Assembly (NCBI GenBank): GCA_014706295.1
Contig: JACSVZ010000002.1
Location: 133,061,431-133,125,430, forward strand
Origin: Lycocorax pyrrhopterus obiensis
Taxonomy: Eukaryota; Chordata; Aves; Passeriformes; Paradisaeidae
Direction of reading: 5' to 3'
Length of the DNA: 64,000 nucleotides
Positions 13,195-26,500 of the stretch are shown here, one piece after another; the stretch's first letter is position 1, and each line of letters starts with the position of its first letter. The notes below the pieces were generated by a model that was not told where the DNA came from, made no database searches, and saw only the letters and a program-made list of their open reading frames with translations. A program made the position numbers and the translations under genes.

Positions 13195-16100
13195 GATTGA
13201 GGAAATCAGAGGAAAAGGGAGTAGATCAGAAACTAGCAGGGGAAGCAAGACAGACTATACTGCCTACCCATCCTTAAATGTCCTTTATAAGGCTTAGAAG
13301 CCTATTCTTAACTGATTAAACCCTATCATTAATTTGAACCTAACACTTTACCCTCCTATTTGGAAACTTCCACTGCTATATTACTTAAAAAACTAGAAAA
13401 ACCCTACGTTTCTAGCTATTTTAAACAGCTATGTTTAAAGTACTAAAACTCAGTTATTTTACGAAAGAACTGCTCAGACCATTTGTACATGTTCAACTGC
13501 AGTAATTATCCTTTTCTGAAATCCCATTTCAGAATCTCAAACTACGTCACATTTGAGAAGTGCCAGACTAGGGGAAAATTTTGATGCGTGGGCTGCACAG
13601 TGCTTATATAGTAGAGGGAAGAGCATTGCAAATTTGATTCATACTCTTCATATGCTTCATACTTTTACCTACTGGTTTCTTTAAATCACTGTTGCAGTAA
13701 AAAAATTGGTTCTGTTTTTGCATCATGCTCAATTATTTCTCATCTTAATTCTTTGTAAGTCAGGAACAAATGTTAGTACACAACAGTCTATGTAGAGCTG
13801 ATATGTTAAATTTTAAAAAATTATAATCAAAAACCCCTAACCATCTACAAACAAATAGAAGATTTCATAACTATCACAAGTTAGATGGTAGCAGCAGGGC
13901 TTCAACAGGTCATATATTCTTAAAATATAATACTGCTGGTTATCCTCTTTTCCTCTCATGATTTGGGTCTGTGCCACCTTGAAAACAAGTGCTAACAGAA
14001 GAAATTAAATCATTACTCATAAATAGCAACTGCAACCACCATAAACCTATTGTAAGCTTGAAGAATAAAAACATAAGCTATGAAAACATAATCTGCTATT
14101 ACTCCATGAATCTCCACCAGGAACCCACAAAACACCCAAGCTTCTGGTTCCAGATTACAGCATGACTCAGATTTACAACTGATTTTTTTTCCAAAAAAGA
14201 CTGAAATAGTGTAGGAGTACTTGATATTGGAGGGTGGGGGAGAATCACGAGGGTTTTTGAAAAGAAGGAAAACACTGCTCTACTGCTGCACCTTTATTAG
14301 TGAGCCTACATCTCATGTGCCAAAAAACCAAAAAAAAAGCCCAAGATACATACAGAGAATAATGGTTTCAAAATCCAGAAAGCTCATTGGTTTCATAAAA
14401 TAAAGTTACAGCATCTATTTATTTGCAGTCTTTACTCAGCAGATGGGATAAGACGTCACAATCCAGACAGAGATCAAGGAGGAAATTTCATGGTTCTGAC
14501 TGAAGCAAAAGTAGGGAATTGAGAAATGAAACAGTAATTTCCAGATATGCTATATTCTTTTTGGAACATTGGCCTGCGCAAACCAGGGAATACTGGAGTC
14601 AATGGTATAGAGCTGCTGAGCTTCAACTCCACCTTTATGACAGTAACAACAATAAATTAGAATTAACTGCAACACATCCCATCTGCATTCACTGTAGTGA
14701 CATAAGTGACTTGAAAGCAAGCAGTTTACTGGGAACGGCGGTGAAGCAACGGTATATGTACAGCACTTTTTGCATATATATCAAATATAAAAATCATAAA
14801 AGCACTGCATGTTTATTGCATCTAGGAAAAATATCCTCATTTGAAAGATAAAACTGTGTTTTCTTTCCTTCTTATTACTTATTACTAGAAATAAAACTTT
14901 GATTTTGACAACTTTTTATACTCTTTAATGTGTTTTGCTTTCTTTCTGATAGAATTAAAAAACACTGTAGAGTTCCCAAGAAAACTTGTTTCCCGTAATG
15001 TATGAGAAAAGTTCACAGAAACTACAGACCTTCCAAAGACTTGTGCAGACTTGTTTATGCACAGTCTGGTAACCGGGGTTTTTAGACCCCACGCACCTAT
15101 TCACACTGAAACTGAACTTAACCCAAATGTCATGCTGTCTGGCTAGCTACCTTCCAGTAACACAAGACATAGTCTTGGTTCCTTGTTAATGCTTCACTGA
15201 ACTAATTAAAGTGCAGAAGTAACCTTGCATACTGTAACCCTGCACGCATTTACAAGGATTGCAACAACACAATGAACAGCACAGCTGAAGGAGGAAAGAG
15301 CTCCTAAGGCAACACACTTTTTTTGCCTGTCCTTTCAACATCTGTGAAACAATACTTTTTGTTAATCTCATACAAACAACCTTGTGCAAAATTAATTTCC
15401 TTATTTATGATGAGCTATTTGATCTACTCTAGTTACAGCAGACAGAAGTGGAGATGTCACCAAGTTTCAAGGCAACCACAACACGTAGATGCTTCCATTC
15501 TCGCTACTGAAAAGACGTTGAATTGACACAGTTCTTTCTCTACTGTTGTCAACTGGGAAATTTCAATTGCTATAATAGGAAAGTTTATTAATTAGCTACA
15601 CTAATTTTCTAGACTTGCCTAAACTGTGATGTTTATTAAATATCCTCAGGACTTAGGAAGAGTAAGACATAAACTTGCTATAACTTGCTGGTCACAACAT
15701 ACTGCATTCCTCAAAATCGCTACCAGTCAAAAAAGACAGACATGAATAGAAGACAGATTGCCTGCAAGACATGAAATTGATTTTACTCAGATTAGTAACT
15801 TCTTTAAGTAATAATCAGATCTTGAAATTGCTAAAGCATACTCCTGATATTAACATGCGTGCACATATATTTGCATGGGTACACTCAGCACCCATGAAAG
15901 AATTCTGTGCATGGCAGCCTTGATATTTTTAGATTCTCTTGTTCAAACAGATTTGATTCATCAAAGCAAGCAAACGATAAGGGAAATATCCAATAAAATT
16001 TATAATTTAGTAAAACTTATTTTCTCTCCAGTGTTTTATGCAAGATCAATATTCTTCTTTGAGAAAACTCCACTATGGCTAATGCATTGATTCAAGTCAT

Positions 16101-18504
16101 TGATTCTAAATGGGAAACTCCGAAGAGCCTCATGGATATTTTAAAAAAGTCTAGAAGCCTTCTGTATTCATTTATATAATTTAAAAACCAATAGACAAAT
16201 AGGTGCATATCGCTAAGACCCAAATTCTCTCCCTCTCTTTGAAAAGGAGAGTTTTTTTCCTCCCTTCCCTTCCATGTTATCTGCTATAAATCCTGTGATT
16301 CTTGTCCTGCAAGAATAATGCTGGTGCTGTACCTCACACATTAGCATGAGTACATCTGTTTTATTTCAAACACCATGGAGTATCTTAGAAATAAATTTTC
16401 AAAATAAATTTGTGGTAAGTTTGGAGTCTTCTTTACTTGGCTCATGATACAGCAACATAATACTGCATTGCTTTTTTCCCCATAACAGCACAAATAAGCT
16501 TTTCTCATTATTATAGCTTTATTGTGTCAGGAACTGTATGAACAAGAAAAAACAACTCTTGCCCACAGAACTCACTGCTGCGTAAAAACTGGGAATGATA
16601 CATTTTTATCAGATACAGGACAGGACAATAAAAATGCACAATACATAAAACTGGAAATCCCAGCCCACCACATTCCAAAACATAATCAAATGGCAGTGCT
16701 TTACAGGAAGCACAGCAGAGACAGGTGGCACATATGATGGCTTTGTGTTTTTCATGGACAGAACTACCCAGGTGGTGGGAAGCACAAAGGAAAGAATGGC
16801 TAGGCTTGAGTAATGTTAGGCTAATGATAAGGCTATCAGTACTAAAGAAACACAGCAGAACAACAGAAGAGTAAAACCAAGTGAAACAGAACTCTGACAC
16901 ACAGCTATCCTGGGCTAACAACTATCTCCTCACTGTGCTTCAACTTCCCTCTCTCCCCTAAGTCACTGAGAAAAAAGTGCAAAAATTGAACACCAAAAGG
17001 CAAGGCTTGTCCCTTTCATGAAGCATTTGGAAAGCCTGAATTACACTGATTGTCCTGGAGGCAGTAACAGCGACAGGAGAGCTTATGTGAAAATAGTTTT
17101 AATACAGTAATTGTAAGATAAGGACAGTTTACATTACCACCTTTATACGCACTGGAAACAAATGCATTTCTGACAGCCAGAATACTACTTCTCATATTGC
17201 ACAGGACTGTAGGGTATTACAGCATCTTGCCACAGGGGTTCCCAGTAGTTAGAAAAGATAAACACAGTCTTCTATTATCAGGGACTACAAACATGAGTGT
17301 TGGATAGTACTGTGATTCCACAATTGCAAAATAAAGAAAAATAAAATCCTTTCTGTAGAGCTAGATAACCATTTGACTAGATAGACAGCTAAGGCAGCTG
17401 CAATTCAGAAGAGTACAACACAACCTCAAGACAGCTATAGTACAGGTAACATTGGTCGAAGAGAACGCAACAAAGTCTGTTTCAAAACACTTAACTATGT
17501 AATTTCCCTGCTATCAAACTACATCTCTAAGACATACACATCACCCCTGGAAAACTTTAAATGTGTTATAGTAAGCACACAAGTAATTTGCTACATGGAT
17601 TCTGGTTTTGGCTTTTTACCAAGCAAGTATTTGTCACAGAAGCTAAAGGATCACAATTGCTCATAGATGCCATCGTGTACAAATGAAGGCTTGTTTGTAT
17701 GACCCTAAAAGCACTTTCTGTGCTTTTCTGTGCTTCTGACAGTAGTCAGTAAGAGAAAGTGTCACATTTTAAGGGTCACAAAATCCCAAATTTTATTATA
17801 TTACAGTAGCTCTAAGAATTCAAGAATCTTTCTCTCATTCTTTTATGTAACATGAAGTTTGAACTACATACAGCTTTCCTTCTTAAATATGCACACATAT
17901 TCCCTTCTGACTGTCTGGCAACCACATCAGTGTAGTCCTGGGCAGCAGAACCATAATTTCTATCAAAGTGCTTTGCAAGGAATTGGAAACATCTACAAAA
18001 TTCATGATACGTGTTTATCTCAGGGTCAAATCAACACAGATCTGGTGTCTCATTGCACTCTGAACCTTCATGTTTCAGATGTAATTTCACTGCAACTCAA
18101 AAGAGCAAAGATATTTCCAGGAAGGCAGGTAGTTGAAATAGGCACATTTACAGAGGTGTGAATTGACCCACTCACTTCCCCTTAATGTTAGCACTTAATA
18201 AAAAAGGCCTACGGAGATGAATGACAAAGAAATAAGCTTCCTCCTTTCACTGAAACACAGCCATACTTGGAACCATACCATCTCCCTCAGCTTTAACACA
18301 GCCAGCATGAGGCTGCCCATTTCCAATACTCCTGTTCTCAGACTCACCCACATGCCAGTCCCACCAGCACAACTAGGAAAGAAGGTTCAAAGAAACTTGC
18401 GCCCCAAGAAAACACGAAGAGCCTCACACTGCAGTGCTCTGAAAAACCTTACTAAACCACCAGCTCCCCAGGGAGGGAAAAGCAGGCAGCCACGAGTAAA
18501 TGTG

Positions 18505-18535
18505 CACACACACACACACACACACAAACACACAC
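18505..18535 (+). repeat. (CA)n microsatellite
   Basis: About 31 bp of CA dinucleotides with one A insertion (CACAAACACAC), in LRP12 intron 1. Confidence 0.95.
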
Positions 18536-20402
18536 GCATTCGCTCTAGGACATTTTTTCCAATGACAAAAGCACAAATAGGAAGAAAGGTTTAAACACAG
18601 TAAGAGGAATGAACACCTTGGACAAGAGAATGCCATCTAACAGGTATTTCCAAAATCCTTATCACCATTTACCCTTACATTCATATTTATAATTACCTTC
18701 CAGTATGCTATCCCTACACCTAGTACACCTCATCTCTTTGACACAAGCTCTTCTGATCTATACTTTTCTTGATCAAAAAACACTCTCACTACTTGTGTAC
18801 ACGAGTCATTAACTTCCTAAGGATAGTTTTAAACAACTTTCTTTCTGCATTCCAGCTTCGTAAAAAAATCTTGTTAAAATATATGGGATACTATAAAAAA
18901 TGTTTTTACTCTCTCTGTGGAAATCCCTGACAAGAATCATTCTGATGAACACCAGACGATTGAAGGTCAAGTTACATAGTGACTGCCCACTCCTTTGTCC
19001 ATCCAGTTCACAACCTCATCCTCCAAAAGTTGTTTAATTTGAACATATACACTGCTACCCAGCAATGTAACTATCAGTTCAAGCTTTACTTCCTGTGAAT
19101 CACTCAGCTGTGCATATCTGCACACTCCCCACAACTTCCAAACACTTTGGACTATTTCTACATTTGGCAAAAGAGTAACAGTACCAAAAATCTGGTTAAT
19201 AAAAATTTAAAGGAAAAAACCTTACATTTTTATTTGTATTCCGACAGAGAGGTTTCATTGTAGATTTGTTACTAAGTGTAAGAGATTCCACACAGAATAC
19301 AGTAATCCATGTTAAAAAATGTTCTACCTCTGCTTCCGATAAAATGTATCTGATCTGAAGGAGCTCTTTAAATGGCAGCAGCAGATCATCACTAAACCTC
19401 TTAAAGCACTCTGCATCCACTCACTTAAACAACAGCTGAAATACACAATAGACTGTGTTTCTAACAAGCAGATGAGAGGAAATCAGTTGGTAGTAACATT
19501 TGTAAAACCAGACAAGGATAGGAGCTGGAGTTTTAAATAAAGTAGAACAGACAATGCTCTGAAAGTAGCCTATTTCCAGTTCCACAACAACTCGGTAACT
19601 GGGTATTTCCCAGAAGGATGCTGTTTGCATTTAAATAATTTAGGACGACTCTTCATTCTCTATCTTCCCTCTGAGAGCCAGACTAATCTGCCTACACTGC
19701 GAATTGAGACTTCTCTGAAGAGGAGTTCAGATCATTAAGTCACGCTCCTGCTGCCTCGCATCCCTTTAATAAGCCTGCCTTTTCCCACACTGACTCTGCC
19801 TTAAATTATGCCAAACCAAGGCTCCCCACTTCACTCACACAGAATCAGTACACGACCAGAAATGTGGAGTAACAAACTCTACGCATGCACAACCATGAAA
19901 CAGCTACTTATTTTCTGTGCTTCACCTTCTACCTTGCTCAACATACTTTACAGGAATACTGTCAGTCTATCTTAATAACTAAACCTCAGATAATAAAGAG
20001 CTTTTAGAAGACTATGCAAAGAATACATTAGTACAAAAATATTTATTGAAGGTTTGCTACCAACCATATCACATCTTGGAGCACAATAAATTCAGATGTA
20101 AGTTAGGTTTGTAGTACACTTTTGGAATAAGCCTATTTTTGCGAAGAAAGCCCAATACCAGCAAGTCACCACTAGGTACATATGCGCCCTTTTATAAAGA
20201 GAGATCACATGGGAAGTTAACAGCCAAGTAGGGAAAGAAACAACAGCCATTTTTTGGGACACTCAGATTCAACCTGTGTATGACTGAAAAAAAAAAGGTT
20301 TTTTGAAGAAAGGGATGAAGAATGCTTTGGGAAAAGAGCTAAGTGAAAAAGATACTATCTTCTTATGTTAATACCATTTACTAAACTTGATAGGCAGTTG
20401 TA

Positions 20403-20441
20403 TTCTTTTGGATGTAGCTTCTTTTGGATGTAGCTTCTTTT
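20403..20441 (+). repeat. 16-bp tandem repeat, about 2.4 copies
   Basis: The unit TTCTTTTGGATGTAGC occurs at 20403-20418 and 20419-20434 with no mismatch, followed by seven bases of a third copy. Perfect identity implies a recent duplication. Confidence 0.93.
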
Positions 20442-22480
20442 CAATGCACATGAAAAGCACTGTTACACTTGTGCATTGATGAAAGCAGATTACATCCCCT
20501 ACAATTCCTTACTGGTAACTTTGTTTAATGAATAATAAGTCACAGTTTAAGGGCATTGGCTTTGCTCTATTTTGGCTATTTAAGAAACAAAGAGGGTACC
20601 TCTAGAAGAGGCTCAGTTCTGGGAAAGAAGTATAAAGGAAATCTGGAATATTTCATGGTGCCAGAGTTTTCCATTCCTCATCTGTTACTGATGGTAGATA
20701 CATATACAACTTTCTAAAATTAGGGAGTACTTTCCAGCTGATATAGATTACAAAACTGAAGAGCAAGGCTTATTTGTTATAAAGGAGATATTGTGAAAAC
20801 AGCGTACTTGCAAATTCTTACGCTGTTTATACTTCACAATGATTGTTACCCCCTTGACTATTTACTTGCTTTTCCTTTCTGGATCACCTGCAGAAGTACT
20901 CAGAGGCTCAGCACTAACATTACATGGCAACTTTTACATGGAATCCACCATTATCACTGTTAGGGCACCAAGACAATGCGATTTCTCAAGAGATTTGTGT
21001 ATTCACTCAAAGTATTTTAGTTGGTTCAGTCCTCAGAAGGTAGCTGGTTAGGCTTGCTATGGCTAAAGGCAACAGTACAGATGGCATTTCTGTCAGCCTT
21101 TGTCCTCACCACTGTATAGGTGTCGCAAATGAGTGTTTTGGGGTTTTTTAAATAAACATGGATCATGCTACAACAGGTGATACTTTATTCTGCTTCTAAA
21201 AGGTTCTAAGGCTCCAATAGCTATGGCTTTCCTTTTTAGGGAATGTAGCTAGAAGAGGAAAACAGGTACATTAGGCTTCAATGTACTAATTCAGACGTAA
21301 AATAAAGAGTAAAAAAAACCCTTTCATTTTACATACATTTCACTCTATTAAAAGCCAATCTGATAACAAAATTCAGCACTTGCTCCTACAGCCTTTTTAA
21401 AGGGAGGCACTGAATGTTAAAATAGCAAAAAATGTGACACAGCATGGTGACAAGCAGAAGATCAATGTCAGACATAATGCCTACATGTTCAAATTCCTAT
21501 TTATCTGCCTTTATATAATGAAGTATATTGCTAATTTAAGTACACATCCTTCCTGTTTAAGAGCAGACTTCCAGATATAGGGAGAAAAGCACTCCCAGGA
21601 CAATGGAATCCCATAAACTGCAAACCAAACTCTGATTACCTGTCTAAATAAATTAAAATATCATCAAGAAACTTCAAAAATACATCCAAGTACAATATAT
21701 TTCAGTATAGGCACGAAGGAGTTGCTTAGTAAGAATCTAACACCATGATCCTTATGTTTATAGCAGTAATTTATGACATATCCAACAATTCAAGTTGAAA
21801 AGTAGTTCAGACCTCTTTCCCATCACAGTAACTCATCTCCCTCGAAAAAAAATTGTTTGATGTGATCATTTTAGTTGAGCAACACACATGCCTGAGAAAT
21901 TGTGCATGTTTATTTCAAATTAGGTTCTTTGAGCACTTTATTGGCTCTCAAATGCACAGTATGGTCAGTAAGCAAGATCTCAGATTAAAAATTTAAATTC
22001 AAATTTTAATCATCATTTCTGAAAGCTTTTGCATTTTATGCCGAATTCCTTCATGACCAACACTTTAAACTGCTATCTCAGACTTCAGATCCACCTCCTT
22101 TGTAAAGCTGCAAAATGTGGACAGTTTCAGAAAACTAGTGAAAAAAAGTCAAACATAGACCTGTTCACTTAATTCTCACATACATATTCCTGGCTTTCAT
22201 GCTTTTACTTAACCTTTTAAGACTGATGTATAACTGAGTATTTCAAGATACTAATTCAAAAAAAGTCACTATCAAGCACTAATAAAACTTTCTGTTAGTT
22301 ATGAGTGTGGGATGTCTCTCAACTCCCCAGCCATGACCTTAACATTACTCTCTGGGCAGATCTGACTTGAAGGATGCCATCACTGCATAGGACAGTTGCA
22401 CTGCTGCTCCTCCTAATCTGCACAGTTAGAAAACAGGATCTCTTATTCCAGGAAAACTCCTCATGGACCCTAAAGGCACC

Positions 22481-23589
22481 TATATTGTGTTTGCATGGCC
22501 AGGTTTTGGTAGCAGGGGGGTTACAGAAGTGGCTTTCTGCGAAAAGCTGCTGGAAGCTTCCACCGTGTCCAGGAGAGACAATGCCAGCCAGCTCCAAGGC
22601 AGATGTGCTGCTGGCCAAGGCCCAGCCCATCAAAAATTGTGGTAAAGCCTCTGTGATAACTTACACAAGAAGAAAAAAAAAAAGGTGTTGTGCAGATAAC
22701 TGTGGCCAGAGAAGAGCAGAGTGAGAATATGTGAAAGGAACAGCTTTGGAGACACCAAGATGAGTGGAGAAGGAGGGGGAGAAGGTGCTCCAGGCACAAG
22801 AGCTGAGATTCCTCTGCAGCCCATGGCGCAGCCAGCCCACGGTGAGGCAGCTGTGCCCCTGTAGCCCATGGAGGACCACGGGGATGCAGAGATCCACCTG
22901 CACCTCTGGAGGAGACCCACACCGGAGCAGGCAGATGTTGAGAGGAGGCTGTGACACCATGGGAGGCCTGTGCTGGAGCAGGCTCCTGGAAGGTATCTGC
23001 AACCCCATGGAGAGAGAAGCTCACACTGGAGAAGGTTTCCTGCTATGACTTGTGACCCTGTGGGGAATCCAGGCTGGATTTTAAGGACTGCATCCCAAGG
23101 AAGAATGGCCCATGATGCAGCAGTTCGCAGAGAACTGAGAAGGACTCACACCAGAGAAGCTCATGGAGAACTGTTGCCCATGAGAAGGACTCACACCGGA
23201 GAAGCTCATGGAGAACTGTCTCCCACGCAAGGGACCCCACACTGGAGCAGGGGAAGGAGTCCTCTCCCTGAGCAGTGGCAGGGATGAACTGTGATGAACG
23301 GACCTAACCCCCATTCCCTGTCTCCCTTTTGCCACTGGAGGGGAGGAGGTAGAGCTGAGAAAGGTCTGTTTTTACTTCTCATTTTACTGCTTCGATTTTG
23401 TTAAATTCAATTAACATCTCTAACTTGAGTCTGTTTTGTCTATGACAGTATTTGGTGAGTGATCTCTCAAGGACCTTATCTCGACCCATGAACCCTTTCT
23501 TATACTTTTTCTCCCCTGTCCAGTTGCAGACGGGAGTTAAAGAGTGACTTTGGTGGGTGCCTGGTGTTAGTCACGGTCAGCCCACTACA
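22481..23589 (+). mobile_element. Solo LTR of an avian endogenous retrovirus (family A) in LRP12 intron 1
   Basis: About 1.1 kb. The 5' end is a mutated TGTATTGGGTTTGCATGG-type terminus; the 3' end is GGTCAGCCCACTACA. The termini form an imperfect inverted repeat. The flanks GCACC (22476-22480) and GTACC (23590-23594) look like a 5-bp target duplication with one substitution, as for ERVL-like insertions. The interior is rich in repeated GGAGCAG and GGAGAAGCTCA modules. No gag, pol or env is left, so it is a recombined solo LTR. The 5' two-thirds matches the element at 50521. It is antisense to LRP12. Long open frames inside it are by-products of composition. Confidence 0.85.
23137..23226 (+). 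repeat. 45-bp tandem duplication inside the intron 1 LTR
   Basis: Two adjacent copies of a 45-bp unit that starts GAGAAGGACTCACACC and continues AGAAGCTCATGGAGAACTG (23137-23181 and 23182-23226), with a few differences. They belong to the longer array of related modules that makes up the centre of this LTR family. Confidence 0.75.
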
Positions 23590-26500
23590 GTACCACACAC
23601 AAGCTTTGCAATTCCAACTGACAGTGGGGAAAGCGGACTGTGCTCCTCACTAAGGCAAGAGGATAAAGGTACAGCTCTTCTCCCAAGCCTTACTCATGTA
23701 CAGTGTAAAGGCAAAAGGCCTGTGTACTGTCCCACATTTCCACAATGGATGAGGAAAACCATTGCTAGTTTTGTGGACTTCAAAAGAGGTTAGTAACATT
23801 ATCACTCACCTGCAGTATATTGGACTGTCATTTACATGAGACCTGTGATACCACTGAGGCGTGGTTGTGATAGGTTATGAAGTCAAAACAAAGTTTTGTG
23901 TTAATTGCTTATTAGACTAAAAATAACTGTATAATGAGGATGTAACTCTGAAACCCATGACTTTCTCAATTATGGCGACTTGTTACTAAATCACGGCCTT
24001 TGAGACTGATGCCTTGTTGATATTTAAGTAATAAATCGTGATAATCATGATCGTCCCATCTCTTGGATAATAAGGCGCCAAGAAAACAATGGTAACAACA
24101 GGTCATTAGTAACTGGACTCCATAAACATTCAGCTCCCAGGCACATCCTGCAGTAAAGCTGCTGGAGTGCAGAAATGCCAAATGCCAGTCACCAGCCAGA
24201 AAAAGGATCACAAAAAAGGATGTTTAAAAACACTGATGAAAGCCATTTGCTGAATTACAAAATGTTCAAAGATCTCTATTTGTTTATTCACTTATTTGCT
24301 AAAATACAGGTCAAATGCAGGAATCTAATGTTCCTGTAGCATCCCTCTCCCTAAGAATACTTGGAAGGCCAGAGATCAAGACCTCAAGCAATTTCCAAGC
24401 TCTTCCTGCATTCAAACCCCTTTTCTTGCTTGCCCGTAAGAGTAACCTCTTAGACTGATTAGATGCTCACTCAGCCACCATAACACCCTCAAAATAAAAG
24501 GCTGGGTCCTTTCCTCCCTTCTACTTGCACAACCTCTTAAAAGACAGCTGCTCTTGCAGACATCTTGGCCTCCTATTCCACTCTGAAGAACAGTTCTGCC
24601 ACCTTTAGCTGTGAACATGCCTTAACGTTCCAACCTTTCCCTCCCTTGCCATCCCAGCTCTCCAGTCTTCATGAATCTCTCCAACCACAGACACTAACTT
24701 TAGCCATGGAACTGGTTGTTCGTTCAGTACCTTTAGATAGGAAACATGAGAAATGGGAGGTGCCCTGACAAGGGAAGCTATTTCTACTAATTACACAATC
24801 ACCCAAATCCATCCCCATCAGTGCTTCCAGCTGCAAGTTGCTGTGACCAAGGGTCATGTGTCTGATGTCATTCATCTTCCTTACTTAAGAGCAGGCATCT
24901 CTCTCAGATTATTTTAATTGATGTTTAGATCATGGAAAGGACATATGTTCTTTCCCCATACTTTTAAAAATTATGAACTGGAAAAAATGAAATATTTATT
25001 CTCTCAAGTCCAGTTACATCCATATGGTTTAAACACACATTTTGAGTTAAATCCCTGGGCACTCTCCCTGAGCACTTCTTTAGAAGAGAGCAAATGGAAA
25101 AATGTAATTCTTTAGTAATATGAAGAGCAGGCTGAAGTAAATACAACAATATTACAAACAAAAAAGCACATTAATTAGTACTCTAGAATCTTGAAAATTA
25201 CTCTGTTGAACTCTATGTGCAGGAAAAAAAAGAAATGGGAGGTTAAAGCTTCCACTTAAAACTACGTCATAAGAGAAGCACATATATATGGATTTGTTTA
25301 CTGCTTGTGACGTATTCATTACTCAGTCCCACTTACTACAATATCCCTAACGGAAGCTCTTACTTGAGATACTCCATACAATTTCATAGAAGGAAAACAC
25401 TCTACCAGGGTATACTAATTCACTGGATTATAACACACTTTGTGAAGCACAGGAAAAAAGGCATTAGGCAAAGTCTTATGAAAATTCATATACAGCTAAA
25501 ATCTAGAAGTCAGAGCATATGAATATAAGTGAATGCCTTCCCACTACGAGGCACATCAAACAAGACTTCATTTTTCTGTTCTAAACTGCTTACCTTCAGT
25601 TATTGAACAGTTCTTTCTAAAGGAGCAGCTCCTTAAACGAGTGGGATCATTAAATTTTTAAGAGACATCATTGACTAGAACAAACTTATTTCTAGAAACA
25701 CTAGATATAAATTACAGGAAAATCTTATTTTTTTCATGAAAGAACTATTCTCACAATCCTTCCGTACTTTCAGAGGGACTTATCTGTATCTCCCAATACA
25801 TGCATACGAAGCTGGAGTAATAAAACCAAGTTACAGGACCCTCTAGCAGACCAATTTTTTCTTAACTTTTAAATACAAGCAACTTCATTATAGACTTCCA
25901 CCACATGCCTTAGTGTGCTCATGCTGCTTGTTACAGAATCACTCTACTGTTTTATGGCTACAACTGACTTTGAATGTCTGCTCTAGTTACCCACAGTCAG
26001 TCCCAGGGGCTCCCACTTAGCAGAGGAAACATCTCCGAGGTTAAGCAAAGGGTAGTCATGAAATAGACCCAATCAGATGGGTGAAGCATGCAGTTCCCAT
26101 CCCAATACGTAGTTCAAATGTACTTTCCACTCACAGAGAAACACAACTAGCTCACTTTCACTGCTTTGTGGCATTTATAATTTACTAAGCGTGAGCAAGT
26201 TCAGCTTTCTTGCACAACAAAAAATTCCTCAATCAACTAAATATATCTGGGAAAGTCCTATAAGTACTAAAACTCACAAGATGCTTAAGTGAGAGACCAT
26301 CTTGTGACATGTCAAGGTACTAAACCAAATGGTTTAGTGTGACTCCCTTCCCCGCTTCTAAACATGCTCTACTTATAAGCTTTCTTAATTTTGGGGAGGC
26401 TCTTATTTTTGCTTGCTAACTTCCTGACTAGTTCCAAAAAGTTGCTCCTCACAAAATAGCTGAGAAAGATATACAGAAATTCCCTCATAACCTAAAATTC

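Noticed and set aside
22319..23335. Multiple overlapping frames up to 167 codons across the intron 1 LTR
   Set aside because: They arise from repeated GC-richer modules of a non-coding LTR.
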